In this document: positions 14,134 through 20,392 of the stretch, piece after piece
Layout: each line of letters begins with the position of its first letter
Position numbering within the stretch: position 1 is the stretch's first letter
Virus record (IMG/VR): IMGVR_UViG_3300034106_004560
Coordinates: 1-21,375 of that record
DNA length: 21,375 nt
From: a virus
Reading direction: 5' to 3' (one strand)
Notes under the pieces: model-generated
What the model saw: only the letters and a program-made list of their open reading frames with translations
Database searches by the model: none
Told to the model about the DNA's origin: nothing
Made by a program: the position numbers and the translations under genes

Positions 14134-15034
14134 TGACATTGAAAATGTAAAGGCATATAAGTTAATTGATGGAGCCATCCTGTATCAAAATGTTTTAAAA
14201 GATACTGAAGAGGTACTGTCATTTTTTAAAGAAGCAGAATTATACAAAGAAGATGTGTACGTAATGAAAAAATTTCATAATTGGGGGCAGTACGGAGTAA
14301 TGACTGAAATTGACTCAACCAGTTACCACGGATTTACTCCAGAACATTTTGATCCAAATGATCAAGAGCAAGTAAAACAAAAATCGGTTTTTGAAAAACT
14401 TGAAGATGCTTATAATTTTGTTAAAAAAGATTTTATGATTAAATATGGAAATAAAGATATTTGGCCAAGTCATTATAGCAAAGTCGATCTTTTTAATGAA
14501 TCTGAAAATACAAGAATTGCATTTTTAAAATATGATTTAGAGCTGGCAAAAAAAGCCGAACTACAAAAATTTAATTTTAGTGCTTTTCATAGCGATTTTT
14601 TTGAACAAGACATGGACACTCCTGGATATAAATTAATTTTTACTGTTATGATATATTTAAATGATGAATACGGTGGAGGGGAAATATGTTTTTGGGATGG
14701 AAAAAAAATAGTAGGATACAAACCAAAATCTGGGGACATTCTTGTTTTCCCTTCTTGCGAGCCATTTTATCACGGAGTTTTAAATATTAATAAATCTGAT
14801 AGGTACGCAATTAGAATGAACTACACCGCAATTACAGAAGGGTCAGAAGAATTTAAAAGTGGAACCCTTACACCATCATTAAATTATACTAATTATAAAG
14901 TAGGATACATATGGATAAAAGATGGAAATAAGTTTTACTCTAGCCCAGAAGCAGAAAAGCAAATTTCTACTTCCCCCCCATTAATTTTAAATTTAGATCA
15001 AATGGAAAGAGTGTTAATTGATGCCAAACATTAA
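14120..15034 (+). CDS. 2-oxoglutarate/Fe(II)-dependent oxygenase (prolyl-hydroxylase-like)
   Basis: A 304-residue protein with the double-stranded beta-helix signature: HSD (H157, D159), then FTVMIYLNDEYGGGEICFWD, GDILVFPS, and the second iron ligand H218 in YHGV, with R228 in SDRYAIRMNY as the probable 2-oxoglutarate anchor. This matches the prolyl 4-hydroxylase superfamily. The N-terminal 130 and C-terminal 65 residues are extra and may bind substrate. Phage members could hydroxylate proteins or nucleobases; the substrate is unknown. It overlaps recA by 14 bases, so it is co-transcribed with the recombination genes. Confidence 0.85.
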   Translation: MLRFNDIENVKAYKLIDGAILYQNVLKDTEEVLSFFKEAELYKEDVYVMKKFHNWGQYGVMTEIDSTSYHGFTPEHFDPNDQEQVKQKSVFEKLEDAYNFVKKDFMIKYGNKDIWPSHYSKVDLFNESENTRIAFLKYDLELAKKAELQKFNFSAFHSDFFEQDMDTPGYKLIFTVMIYLNDEYGGGEICFWDGKKIVGYKPKSGDILVFPSCEPFYHGVLNINKSDRYAIRMNYTAITEGSEEFKSGTLTPSLNYTNYKVGYIWIKDGNKFYSSPEAEKQISTSPPLILNLDQMERVLIDAKH

Positions 15035-15212
15035 TGAATTTTTTGATAAAAAAGAAATAGTACAGCAATCTGCTTTAGAAGAAATTATTGGCACAAAGCC
15101 TTGCCATAAATGCGAAAAGAATGCAGAAAAAGCTTTTTGGGATCCATCAACCTTTACTCTTTCTTGGACATGCCCAGACGGGCACAGTTCTCAGCACTTG
15201 GTGAACAGATAA
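15021..15212 (+). CDS. Small zinc-ribbon protein
   Basis: A 63-residue protein with CHKCEKN near residue 28 and TCPDGHSS near residue 50, a CxxC...CxxxH zinc-ribbon pattern. ATG 15021 is preferred over the TTG just before it. It overlaps the oxygenase end by 14 bases, and its stop overlaps the next ATG (TAATG). A nucleic-acid-binding accessory role for the nuclease gene behind it is possible but unproven. Confidence 0.65.
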   Translation: MPNINEFFDKKEIVQQSALEEIIGTKPCHKCEKNAEKAFWDPSTFTLSWTCPDGHSSQHLVNR

Positions 15213-15523
15213 TGTCAGAAAGATCAGAAGCAAAAAGAGATGGTGCAAAGCAGCAAAAAAATAGTGGACGTGGGGATTACCAAAAAGGGGATGCTCAATG
15301 GGGCAATTTTGTGGTAGATTATAAAGAATATGAAAAAACAATTTCTGTTTCCAAAGATATGTGGGCTAAGATATGCACAGATACATTTAAGGTAAATAGA
15401 GACAAGCACCCAGTACTTAAACTTGTTCTGGGATCTTCTGGCAATAAAGTAAGGCTTGCAGTAATTGAATGGTCATTGTTAGAACAACTAATAGAATCTG
15501 GAGAAGCTCATGGGATCAAATAA
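15212..15523 (+). CDS. PD-(D/E)XK Holliday-junction-resolvase-like nuclease
   Basis: With the ATG at 15212 (overlapping the upstream stop) the product is 103 residues; the longer open frame to 15110 lies inside the neighbour. It reads AKRDGAKQQKNSGRGDYQKG, then GDAQWGNFVVDYKEYEKT...W. The GD...(x8)...DxK spacing with a preceding NSGRG is the pattern of small archaeal-Hjc/phage recombination nucleases of the PD-(D/E)XK fold. It would cut branched DNA made by RecA. The ...WAKICTDTF...HPVLKLVLG block fits the rest of the fold. A second resolvase candidate (RuvC-like) is at 18291. Confidence 0.6.
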   Translation: MSERSEAKRDGAKQQKNSGRGDYQKGDAQWGNFVVDYKEYEKTISVSKDMWAKICTDTFKVNRDKHPVLKLVLGSSGNKVRLAVIEWSLLEQLIESGEAHGIK

Positions 15524-15647
15524 CAAAATTCCTTTTAATCCTACTGTTATTAAAAATGGTAGAATTATTAGAATTAGAAAAGACGGAACAATAAAGGCCG
15601 ATCTTGGGCCTGTCAAGTCAAATAAGAAAAGGATTAAGAATGTCTGA
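15510..15647 (+). CDS. 45-residue basic mini-protein
   Basis: ATG 15510 has GGAG six bases upstream and lies inside the end of the nuclease gene; the TGA at 15645 overlaps the next gene. The product is strongly basic (NGRIIRIRKDGTIKADLGP, then SNKKRIKNV), with a short beta-hairpin look. It exactly fills the gap between its neighbours. Function unknown; nucleic-acid contact is likely from the charge. Confidence 0.6.
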   Translation: MGSNNKIPFNPTVIKNGRIIRIRKDGTIKADLGPVKSNKKRIKNV

Positions 15648-15978
15648 GGATAAAAATACTCTTGAGTTAATTAGCTCAATTACAGAATTTAATGACCTTC
15701 ATGAATACATGAGCGATGAACAGCTAGACAAGGCTTTATCAATTGTGGTAAAATTATTAATGAATCCAGATGTGCCTTCTGCTAAAGCACCATATTTAAT
15801 TATAGAGCTGCAAGCAATGTCAACTAAGTTTTCAATGATGGCTTCTGTTTATTCTACTATTGCAAAAGATAAAGCAGGATCAGTTAATAATAATAAAAAG
15901 AACATTTATTATTCAGCAAAGGAGTCTATAGACAAATTGGTAGATGCACTTAAATATGTAGTTAGGTATAACTCATGA
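15640..15978 (+). CDS. Helical protein of unknown function
   Basis: I choose ATG 15640 (AAAAGGA upstream) rather than a TTG at 15604, giving 112 residues. It is mostly helical (LISSITEFNDLHEYMSDEQL, AKAPYLIIELQAMSTKFSMM), ending in a Lys-rich helix. I recall no function for this plan. It overlaps the upstream mini-gene by 8 bases and shares ATGA with the next gene, so the B12-like genes that follow are in the same transcription unit. Confidence 0.6.
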   Translation: MSEDKNTLELISSITEFNDLHEYMSDEQLDKALSIVVKLLMNPDVPSAKAPYLIIELQAMSTKFSMMASVYSTIAKDKAGSVNNNKKNIYYSAKESIDKLVDALKYVVRYNS

Positions 15979-16424
15979 TTCAAAAAAGAATTATGCTGGT
16001 GTTTATTTTTATTGGTTCAGCAATAGGATTGTTTGTTTTAAATTCTAATCAACCAGAGTGCATTAACCTATACGTAGACTACGGAAATAATTCTACAGTA
16101 GAAAAGAAATGCGTCAGTGCCAGTGGTAAAGTTAATTCTTTAGATCTATTAAAGACACATGGGTATAATATAGAGGGAACAGTAAAGTATGGAAATGCTG
16201 TTGTCTGCAGAGTAAATAATTTTCCCAACAACAGTGTTGAAAAATGCCAAGACATGCCACCAGAAAATGCATATTGGGCCGTGTTAGTAAAAAAGAATCA
16301 GGCCTTGCCATTTCCAAGAAATGAATGGGGCTGGGCACAAAAGGGAATTAATGAAACTTTTGTCGAACCAGGAGACCACCTTGGCCTAGTATTTTCTACT
16401 AAAGGAGAAGTAAGATGGCCGTAG
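15975..16424 (+). CDS. Membrane-anchored DUF4430/transcobalamin-C-like protein
   Basis: A 149-residue protein. Residues 5-22 form a hydrophobic signal anchor after a Lys/Arg start; no lipobox is seen. The outer domain reads INLYVDYGNN, then SLDLLKTHGYNIEGTVKYGN, VVCRVNNFPN...KCQDMPPENAYW, and ends FVEPGDHLGLVFS. This order (VDYG, LDLLK, C.(I/V)N.FP...C, AYW, PGD) is that of DUF4430, a domain like the C-terminal part of human transcobalamin and found beside cobalamin ECF transporters in Actinobacteria. Cys pairs 29/46 and 78/91 could be disulphides. With a cobalamin adenosyltransferase two genes on, a role in corrinoid capture at the cell surface is likely but inferred. Confidence 0.7.
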   Translation: MIQKRIMLVFIFIGSAIGLFVLNSNQPECINLYVDYGNNSTVEKKCVSASGKVNSLDLLKTHGYNIEGTVKYGNAVVCRVNNFPNNSVEKCQDMPPENAYWAVLVKKNQALPFPRNEWGWAQKGINETFVEPGDHLGLVFSTKGEVRWP

Positions 16425-16558
16425 AATTATTAGAAGAAAAGGTTAAGAATAAATCTTTTCCAGTATTAATTATTGCTCAGCTTTTTATAACAGTTTTTGC
16501 TTTATATGTAGTTAATGAAATTGCAGTAGATGTTTGGCGTTCTTTAAGGGGTCACTGA
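16415..16558 (+). CDS. 47-residue single-span membrane protein
   Basis: ATG 16415 follows AGGAG by seven bases and the gene overlaps both neighbours (10 bases upstream, TGATG downstream). A charged N-terminus (VELLEEKVKNK) leads into one membrane segment (FPVLIIAQLFITVFALYVV) and a short basic end (WRSLRGH). It sits between the DUF4430-like gene and the adenosyltransferase, so it may help anchor or couple them. Function unknown. Confidence 0.65.
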   Translation: MAVELLEEKVKNKSFPVLIIAQLFITVFALYVVNEIAVDVWRSLRGH

Positions 16559-17055
16559 TGGTAATACTAAGTAAAATTTATACTAAAACTGGCGATGATG
16601 GGCAAACCTCTAACGCTAATAACGAAAGGGTATCTAAAACTAGCCCTATGATGGAAGCTATAGGTGCTGTAGATGAGGCCAACTCTGCTATTGGAATGGC
16701 AACCGATGAGTATAATAATATTATTGAAAGAGTTCAGAGCGACTTATTTGATCTTGGCGCAGAGCTTGCAGGTGCTTCAACAATAACAATATCTGAAAAC
16801 AGAGTAACATATTTAGAAAATGTAATTGATGACTATAATGAGTATCTAGAACCTTTAAGATCTTTTGTTTTGCCAACAGGACCACTGCACAATGCAAGGA
16901 CTGTTGTAAGAAGGGCAGAGCGTGAAGTTTGGAAGATAGAAAACGTAAATCCAAACATTGCTAAGTATTTAAATCGTCTATCAGACTTATTGTTTGTTAT
17001 GGCTAGATATCATAATAAAGGAAAAGAAAAAATGTGGGTGCCAAACAATGGGTAG
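16558..17055 (+). CDS. ATP:cob(I)alamin adenosyltransferase, PduO/MMAB type
   Basis: ATG 16558 (AAGGGG six bases upstream) gives 165 residues. It transfers adenosyl from ATP to cob(I)alamin to make coenzyme B12. Visible signatures: the ATP loop KIYTKTGDDGQTS (6-18), GAVDEANSAIG (36-46), FVLPTGPLHNARTVVRRAER (103-122) and YLNRLSDLLFVMAR (137-150). The loop after LP is about five residues shorter than the usual LPGGS..AA.LH, and the protein is shorter than most (about 185-190), yet the RRAER core is intact. Phages with class II ribonucleotide reductase need adenosylcobalamin; none is in this window. It forms a tight group with the DUF4430-like and small membrane genes. Confidence 0.9.
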   Translation: MVILSKIYTKTGDDGQTSNANNERVSKTSPMMEAIGAVDEANSAIGMATDEYNNIIERVQSDLFDLGAELAGASTITISENRVTYLENVIDDYNEYLEPLRSFVLPTGPLHNARTVVRRAEREVWKIENVNPNIAKYLNRLSDLLFVMARYHNKGKEKMWVPNNG

Positions 17056-17066
17056 AGACATAATAA
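17047..17066 (+). repeat. Direct repeat copy 1 (ATGGGTAGAGA start region)
   Basis: 20 bases matching 17243-17262 with two mismatches. It covers the stop of the adenosyltransferase and a dead-end ATG (15 codons). It looks like a duplicated start of the exonuclease gene. Confidence 0.6.
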
Positions 17067-17091
17067 TTATATTTTTTTGGGGAGACATTAA

Positions 17092-17244
17092 GTGAAAAAA
17101 GTATGGGCTTTAATTACAATATCAGCAACAGCGATCCTTTCAGGTTTAGCGTTATCTAAATTTTTAAAATGGGTTGGGCAACAAGAAGTTTTTGACTTTG
17201 ACCTAAATGAGGACATAGATAATGATGAATGGAATAAAGATTAA
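17092..17244 (+). CDS. 50-residue membrane protein with acidic tail
   Basis: GTG 17092 follows GGGGAGA by six bases. The product has a short Lys start, one membrane segment (VWALITISATAILSGLALS) and an acidic tail (FDFDLNEDIDNDEWNKD). It could be an anchored protein or a signal peptide with a small secreted part. Its stop overlaps the next ATG (TAATG). Near-identical 20-base repeats flank it (17047 and 17243), suggesting it was added into an older adenosyltransferase-exonuclease junction. Function unknown. Confidence 0.6.
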   Translation: MKKVWALITISATAILSGLALSKFLKWVGQQEVFDFDLNEDIDNDEWNKD

Positions 17245-17262
17245 TGGGTAGAGATATAGTAA
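17243..17262 (+). repeat. Direct repeat copy 2 (start of exonuclease gene)
   Basis: Matches 17047-17066 at 18 of 20 bases, 196 bases apart. This copy holds the working ATG of the Cas4-like gene. Confidence 0.6.
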
Positions 17263-18029
17263 AGAACCTCAAGTTTAAAAAGCATACTGGTAAGCATTTC
17301 GATCCAGAAAAATTTGCTCAACTGCTTGATGAGGCGTATCGTAATACAAAAAGAGCAGATGGAGAGATGACAAAAAAATCATTTAGCCCAAGCTCTTTAG
17401 GTTACGGTCATGGAACCTGTCCAAGATATTGGTATATGGCTTTTTCTGGTGCTATGTTTATTGACGATAATGACGCAGTTGCCGTTGCCAATATGTCACA
17501 AGGAACACAGGCACACGAAAGACTTCAAAAGTTAATATCCACAATGCCTGAGTGGAAAGCGGAAGAAGAAGAGATTGTAAATGAGTATCCCCCAATTAGA
17601 GGATTTATAGATTTAATAATGGAATATGATGGAGAGACAGTCATTGGTGAAATTAAAACAGCAAAGCAAGAAGTTTGGGATGGAAGGCAATCAGAGATGA
17701 AGCCAACACCCAACCACCTTCTACAGCTATTGACTTATATGAAACTTAAAAAAGCTAAAGAAGGATTTTTTCTGTATGAGAATAAAAACACTCAGGAACT
17801 TATAGTAATTCCAATTTCCATGAATGAAAAAAATACTGAAATCATTGAGGAAGCATTTTTGTGGATGTGTGAAGTTTGGGATAATTTTAAAGACGGAGAT
17901 CTTCCAATGAAACCAGCAGGAGCAACAAAATCCAAAATGCCTTGCACTTATTGCCCTGTAAAAAAAGAATGTTACTCAGGACTAATAGGCACAGTTCAAA
18001 TAGAGTCCTATAAGGTTCCTAAATTATGA
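17244..18029 (+). CDS. Cas4/RecB-like Fe-S exonuclease
   Basis: A 261-residue PD-(D/E)XK nuclease. Motifs: C59 in GTCPRYW, H91 in TQAHERL, D123 in GFIDLIM, the ExK pair E136/K138 in GEIKTAK, Q161 in LQLLTYM, and a C-terminal CTYCPVKKEC (C234, C237, C243). The four cysteines match the iron-sulphur cluster of Cas4 and AddB nucleases. It should degrade or resect DNA ends and feed RecA. There is no Cas1, Cas2 or CRISPR array, so this is a phage recombination enzyme like the 'Cas4 family exonuclease' of actinophages. Its stop overlaps the next ATG (ATGA). Confidence 0.88.
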   Translation: MGRDIVKNLKFKKHTGKHFDPEKFAQLLDEAYRNTKRADGEMTKKSFSPSSLGYGHGTCPRYWYMAFSGAMFIDDNDAVAVANMSQGTQAHERLQKLISTMPEWKAEEEEIVNEYPPIRGFIDLIMEYDGETVIGEIKTAKQEVWDGRQSEMKPTPNHLLQLLTYMKLKKAKEGFFLYENKNTQELIVIPISMNEKNTEIIEEAFLWMCEVWDNFKDGDLPMKPAGATKSKMPCTYCPVKKECYSGLIGTVQIESYKVPKL

Positions 18030-18304
18030 TATGCCAAAACAAAGAATGCTCAAAAGAATTTGAGCCAAAAACTCATAATCAAAAGTATCATAGCGATGAG
18101 TGCTGCCGAATGGCTACCAACAAAAGGATTATGGAGAAGTACTACGAAAAAAAGTCTATAAAAAATGGTCTTGTTCGAAATTGCAAAAAATGCAAAACTA
18201 AGTTAAGTAGATACAACAACTCAGATATTTGCTCTGTTTGTGAAAAAAATATTATAGAGCATAGTAAAAAAATAATATGGAACTTGATAAATGAACTTAG
18301 CTAG
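18026..18304 (+). CDS. Double zinc-finger protein
   Basis: A 92-residue, Lys-rich protein. The first finger, MICQNKECSKEF...QKYHSDECC, has Cys 3, Cys 8, His 22 and Cys 26, like the short fingers seen in phage and HNH-associated proteins. The second is a ribbon with CKKC (53-56) and CSVC (69-72). It probably binds DNA or RNA. It is coupled to the exonuclease by ATGA and overlaps the RuvC-like gene by 14 bases, so a helper role in DNA processing is plausible, though unproven. Confidence 0.7.
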   Translation: MICQNKECSKEFEPKTHNQKYHSDECCRMATNKRIMEKYYEKKSIKNGLVRNCKKCKTKLSRYNNSDICSVCEKNIIEHSKKIIWNLINELS

Positions 18305-18863
18305 TTTAGTAAAATCAAAAGCAAATAGAGTACTTGGCATCGATGCCTCAACTACATCTATAGCCTTTTGTTTAATGGAAAACTCAGTTCCAATTAAATG
18401 GGGGAAAATAAATTTAGCAGGACAAGATATTTATGAAAAAATATATAATGCCAAGGTTAGAATGAATTTAATGTTAAAAGAATTAAAGAGTGATTATGTT
18501 GCCGTAGAGGGAGCAGTGCTTGTCAGATCACCAGATGCTGTGATAAAATTATCTTATGTCTATGGGGTTGTTATTGCTGAGCTTATGTCTACTGGTGCTA
18601 AGGTTATTACTATTAGCCCATCCTCGTGGCAGGCGTTCATTGGCAACAAAAATCCAACAAAGGATGAAAAATCTGTTATAAGATTAGAAAATCCTGGGTA
18701 TGCAGACTCATGGTACAAAAATCAATTAAGGAATATGAGAAAGCAAAGGACCGTTGATTATTTTAATAAAAAATATAATTTAAATGTAATAGATTTTGAT
18801 GTTGCAGATTCATTTGGAATTGCACACTATGCAAACAAGGTGCTTACAGAAAGGCAAACATGA
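18291..18863 (+). CDS. RuvC-like Holliday junction resolvase
   Basis: A 190-residue RNase-H-fold protein. Acidic active-site residues stand in the RuvC order: D18 in VLGIDASTTSIAF, E73 in YVAVEGAVL, and D170/D173 in DFDVADSFGIA. It should cut four-way junctions symmetrically, resolving RecA products before packaging. The start ATG 18291 overlaps the zinc-finger gene and has only a weak ribosome site; its stop shares ATGA with the next gene. A second, unrelated resolvase candidate is at 15212. Confidence 0.85.
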   Translation: MNLASLVKSKANRVLGIDASTTSIAFCLMENSVPIKWGKINLAGQDIYEKIYNAKVRMNLMLKELKSDYVAVEGAVLVRSPDAVIKLSYVYGVVIAELMSTGAKVITISPSSWQAFIGNKNPTKDEKSVIRLENPGYADSWYKNQLRNMRKQRTVDYFNKKYNLNVIDFDVADSFGIAHYANKVLTERQT

Positions 18864-19621
18864 TTATTCAAATTATAGGACTTCCAGGTTCTGGTAAAAC
18901 AGAATTAGCTAAATCTTTAAAAGAAAGAATTAATGCTATTCACCTTAATGCAGATGAGGTAAGAGCTACTGTTAATTCTGACTTAGGATTTACTCCAGAA
19001 GATCGCATAGAACAAGCAAGACGTATGGGGGCTATGGCAAGACTTATTGCCAATCAAGGAGTTGCTCCAGTTATTGTAGACTTTGTTTGCCCAACAGCGG
19101 AAACTCGTAAAGCATTCGGTAAGCCAAATATTTTAATATTTATGGATACTATTACGCAAAGTCGTTTTGAAGATACAAATAAAATGTTTGAGCGCCCTGA
19201 AATTGCCAACGCATATTTTTCTAATCATGAACTAAATGCTGAAGAAAAAGCATCTCAAATAATTGAAAAACATGGCTTGCATGATTGGTCTGCACCAACA
19301 ACACTTATGCTTGGTCGCTATCAACCATGGCATGAGGGGCATCACGCTTTATATAAAGAAGCTGGTAAACGAACTAACCAAGTATTACTTGGAGTACGAA
19401 ATACATACAATACAAGTGAGAAAGATCCACTTAAGTTTGATCAGGTAAAAGAGTACATTGCTAAAGATAAATTTATGGATGGCGCATTAGTGCTAAGACT
19501 TCCTAACATTACTAATATTGTTTATGGTCGTGACGTAGGATATAAGATTGAACAAGTAGATTTGGGGGCAGAGATTCATGCTATTTCGGCTACTGAAAAA
19601 CGTAAAGAACTGGGCATCTAA
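18860..19621 (+). CDS. APS-kinase-like / nucleotidyltransferase fusion protein
   Basis: A 253-residue two-domain protein. Residues 1-140 look like adenylylsulfate kinase: Walker A GLPGSGKT (7-14), LNADEVR (usual LDGDNVR), GFTPEDRIEQARRMG, then VIVDFVCP. The DGDN and KGLY substrate motifs are altered, so the substrate may differ from APS. Residues 148-253 are a cytidylyltransferase-fold nucleotidyltransferase: GRYQPWHEGH (152-161, the HxGH-type motif) and ISATEKR (242-248), as in NMN or sugar/phospho-alcohol nucleotidyltransferases. Kinase plus nucleotidyltransferase could phosphorylate and then activate one small metabolite. Codons are richer in CGT, GCT and CTT than in neighbours, which hints at later acquisition. 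Confidence 0.8.
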   Translation: MIIQIIGLPGSGKTELAKSLKERINAIHLNADEVRATVNSDLGFTPEDRIEQARRMGAMARLIANQGVAPVIVDFVCPTAETRKAFGKPNILIFMDTITQSRFEDTNKMFERPEIANAYFSNHELNAEEKASQIIEKHGLHDWSAPTTLMLGRYQPWHEGHHALYKEAGKRTNQVLLGVRNTYNTSEKDPLKFDQVKEYIAKDKFMDGALVLRLPNITNIVYGRDVGYKIEQVDLGAEIHAISATEKRKELGI

Positions 19622-19709
19622 TGTTGGACAAGGAATTGCAGATGCAGAAGATAGATATATTAAAAATATGTTTAAGGAAGATATAGATGATGAAAGTAAC
19701 CAAGACTAG
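19578..19709 (+). CDS. Possible 43-residue protein in an overlapping frame
   Basis: ATG 19578 opens a frame through the end of the fusion gene and across the following 65-base gap to TAG 19709. The product has a protein-like composition (NWASNVGQGIADAEDRYIKN, then an acidic end EDIDDESNQD). It would explain the gap before the DUF2061 gene and overlap it by 23 bases. There is no strong ribosome site, and the first part lies under another gene, so it may be a shorter or spurious frame. Confidence 0.4.
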   Translation: MLFRLLKNVKNWASNVGQGIADAEDRYIKNMFKEDIDDESNQD

Positions 19710-19893
19710 ATCTTTTGTTAAGGCATTAAGTTATCGCATATGGGGAACTTTGTCCTCTGTTGCTGTTGCTTACGTGATTACAAAAAATGTTTCGCTATCT
19801 ATAACAATTGCTTTTTGGGAAACTACTGTTAAAATATTTATTTATTACGCACATGAGCGTGGTTGGAATATGATACAATGGGGAAGAAAATGA
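19687..19893 (+). CDS. DUF2061 family membrane protein
   Basis: A 68-residue protein matching DUF2061: TRSFVKALSYRIWGTLSSVA, AYVITKNVSLSITIAFWE, then KIFIYYAHERGWN and WG at the end. The family has two predicted membrane segments and no firmly known activity. From memory, bacterial members are often encoded beside sulfate-activation genes such as cysC, which fits the APS-kinase-like gene next door here. ATG 19687 or 19690 are both possible; AAGGAAG is upstream. Its stop overlaps the next small gene (ATGA). Confidence 0.85.
   Translation: MMKVTKTRSFVKALSYRIWGTLSSVAVAYVITKNVSLSITIAFWETTVKIFIYYAHERGWNMIQWGRK
19869..19881 (+). promoter_or_regulatory. Possible extended -10 promoter TATGATACAATGG
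   Basis: Identical 13-mer to that at 8632-8644 (TGA-TACAAT), again with no good -35 box, lying nine bases before the ATG of the HTH mini-gene. It also encodes residues of DUF2061, so it could be chance. Confidence 0.35.
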
Positions 19894-20036
19894 AGTTGTA
19901 CCAAAGTGAAGAGTGGCTGTATCGAAGATATGTGGTTCAGAAAAGAAGTGTTACACAGATTGCTATTGAATGTAAAACCTCTGCTATGACTATACAGAGA
20001 TATTTAACTAAGTTCGAATTAATTAGGAGGAGATAA
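19890..20036 (+). CDS. 48-residue helix-turn-helix protein
   Basis: ATG 19890 overlaps the DUF2061 stop, and the TAA overlaps the next ATG (TAATG). The product is essentially one HTH: EEWLYRRYVVQKRSVTQIAI, then ECKTSAMTIQRYLTKFELIRRR. The 'IA.E...S..TI.RYL..F' register is that of the resolvase/terminase-type HTH seen in many phage DNA-binding proteins. It is likely a small DNA-binding regulator or helper for the packaging genes that follow. The GGGGAAG ribosome site stands close to the ATG. Confidence 0.7.
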   Translation: MKLYQSEEWLYRRYVVQKRSVTQIAIECKTSAMTIQRYLTKFELIRRR

Positions 20037-20359
20037 TGCTTAAGCCAGTATATGAAGATGTAAAAAACTTTAGCTGTCAGGATTTATATTTACGTTCAGT
20101 CGGAGCGCCAGCTGGAATGAAAATATGGGATGCCTGTCATGAAATTGCACACATGCTAATTGAAAAAAATATTTCATACGGTAATTCAGCCCTTGAGCCT
20201 GCAAGAATATTTTCAACGGCGGATTCTAAAGAGCAATTAAAGGTCAGAATTGATGATAAATTGAATAGAGTAAGAAACAATAAGGGTTTTGCTGGAGATA
20301 ACGATATAGATGATTTAATTGGATACTTAATATTATATAAAATAGCCAATTCTAATTGA
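20036..20359 (+). CDS. Nmad1/DUF1599-like phage protein
   Basis: A 107-residue helical protein with ACHEIAHMLIEKNISYGNSA, then EPARIFS, KVRIDDKLNRVRN and DNDIDDLIGYLILYKIA. The YGNSA...KVRIDDKL.R....D...DLIGYL order matches a common phage family related to DUF1599 ('nucleotide modification associated domain 1'), related in fold to MazG-like helical proteins. Its activity is not established; a link to nucleotide metabolism or modified DNA is only suggested by the family name. It has the best ribosome site in its neighbourhood (AGGAGG, five bases before ATG). Confidence 0.65.
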   Translation: MLKPVYEDVKNFSCQDLYLRSVGAPAGMKIWDACHEIAHMLIEKNISYGNSALEPARIFSTADSKEQLKVRIDDKLNRVRNNKGFAGDNDIDDLIGYLILYKIANSN

Positions 20360-20384
20360 CATTTCAGTCAACTAAAAGTATACT
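20356..20384 (+). promoter_or_regulatory. Strong promoter for terminase genes, leaderless start
   Basis: Perfect TTGACA (20356-20361), 17-base spacer and TATACT (20379-20384). The expected start near 20391 is two bases before ATG 20393, and no ribosome site is present, so the terminase mRNA should be leaderless. Confidence 0.8.
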
Positions 20385-20392
20385 TATGACAT

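Noticed and set aside
16132-16338. Minus-strand frame across the DUF4430-like gene
   Set aside because: No ribosome site or coding character, and every supported gene is on the plus strand.
17244-18029. Cas4-like gene as sign of a CRISPR system
   Set aside because: No Cas1, Cas2 or repeat-spacer array is present; this type is a common phage exonuclease.
19585-19625. Programmed frameshift at GAAAAAC near the end of the kinase/nucleotidyltransferase gene
   Set aside because: The A-run would favour a -1 shift, which meets a stop at once; the open extension is in the +1 frame. ISATEKR is already the expected C-terminal motif.
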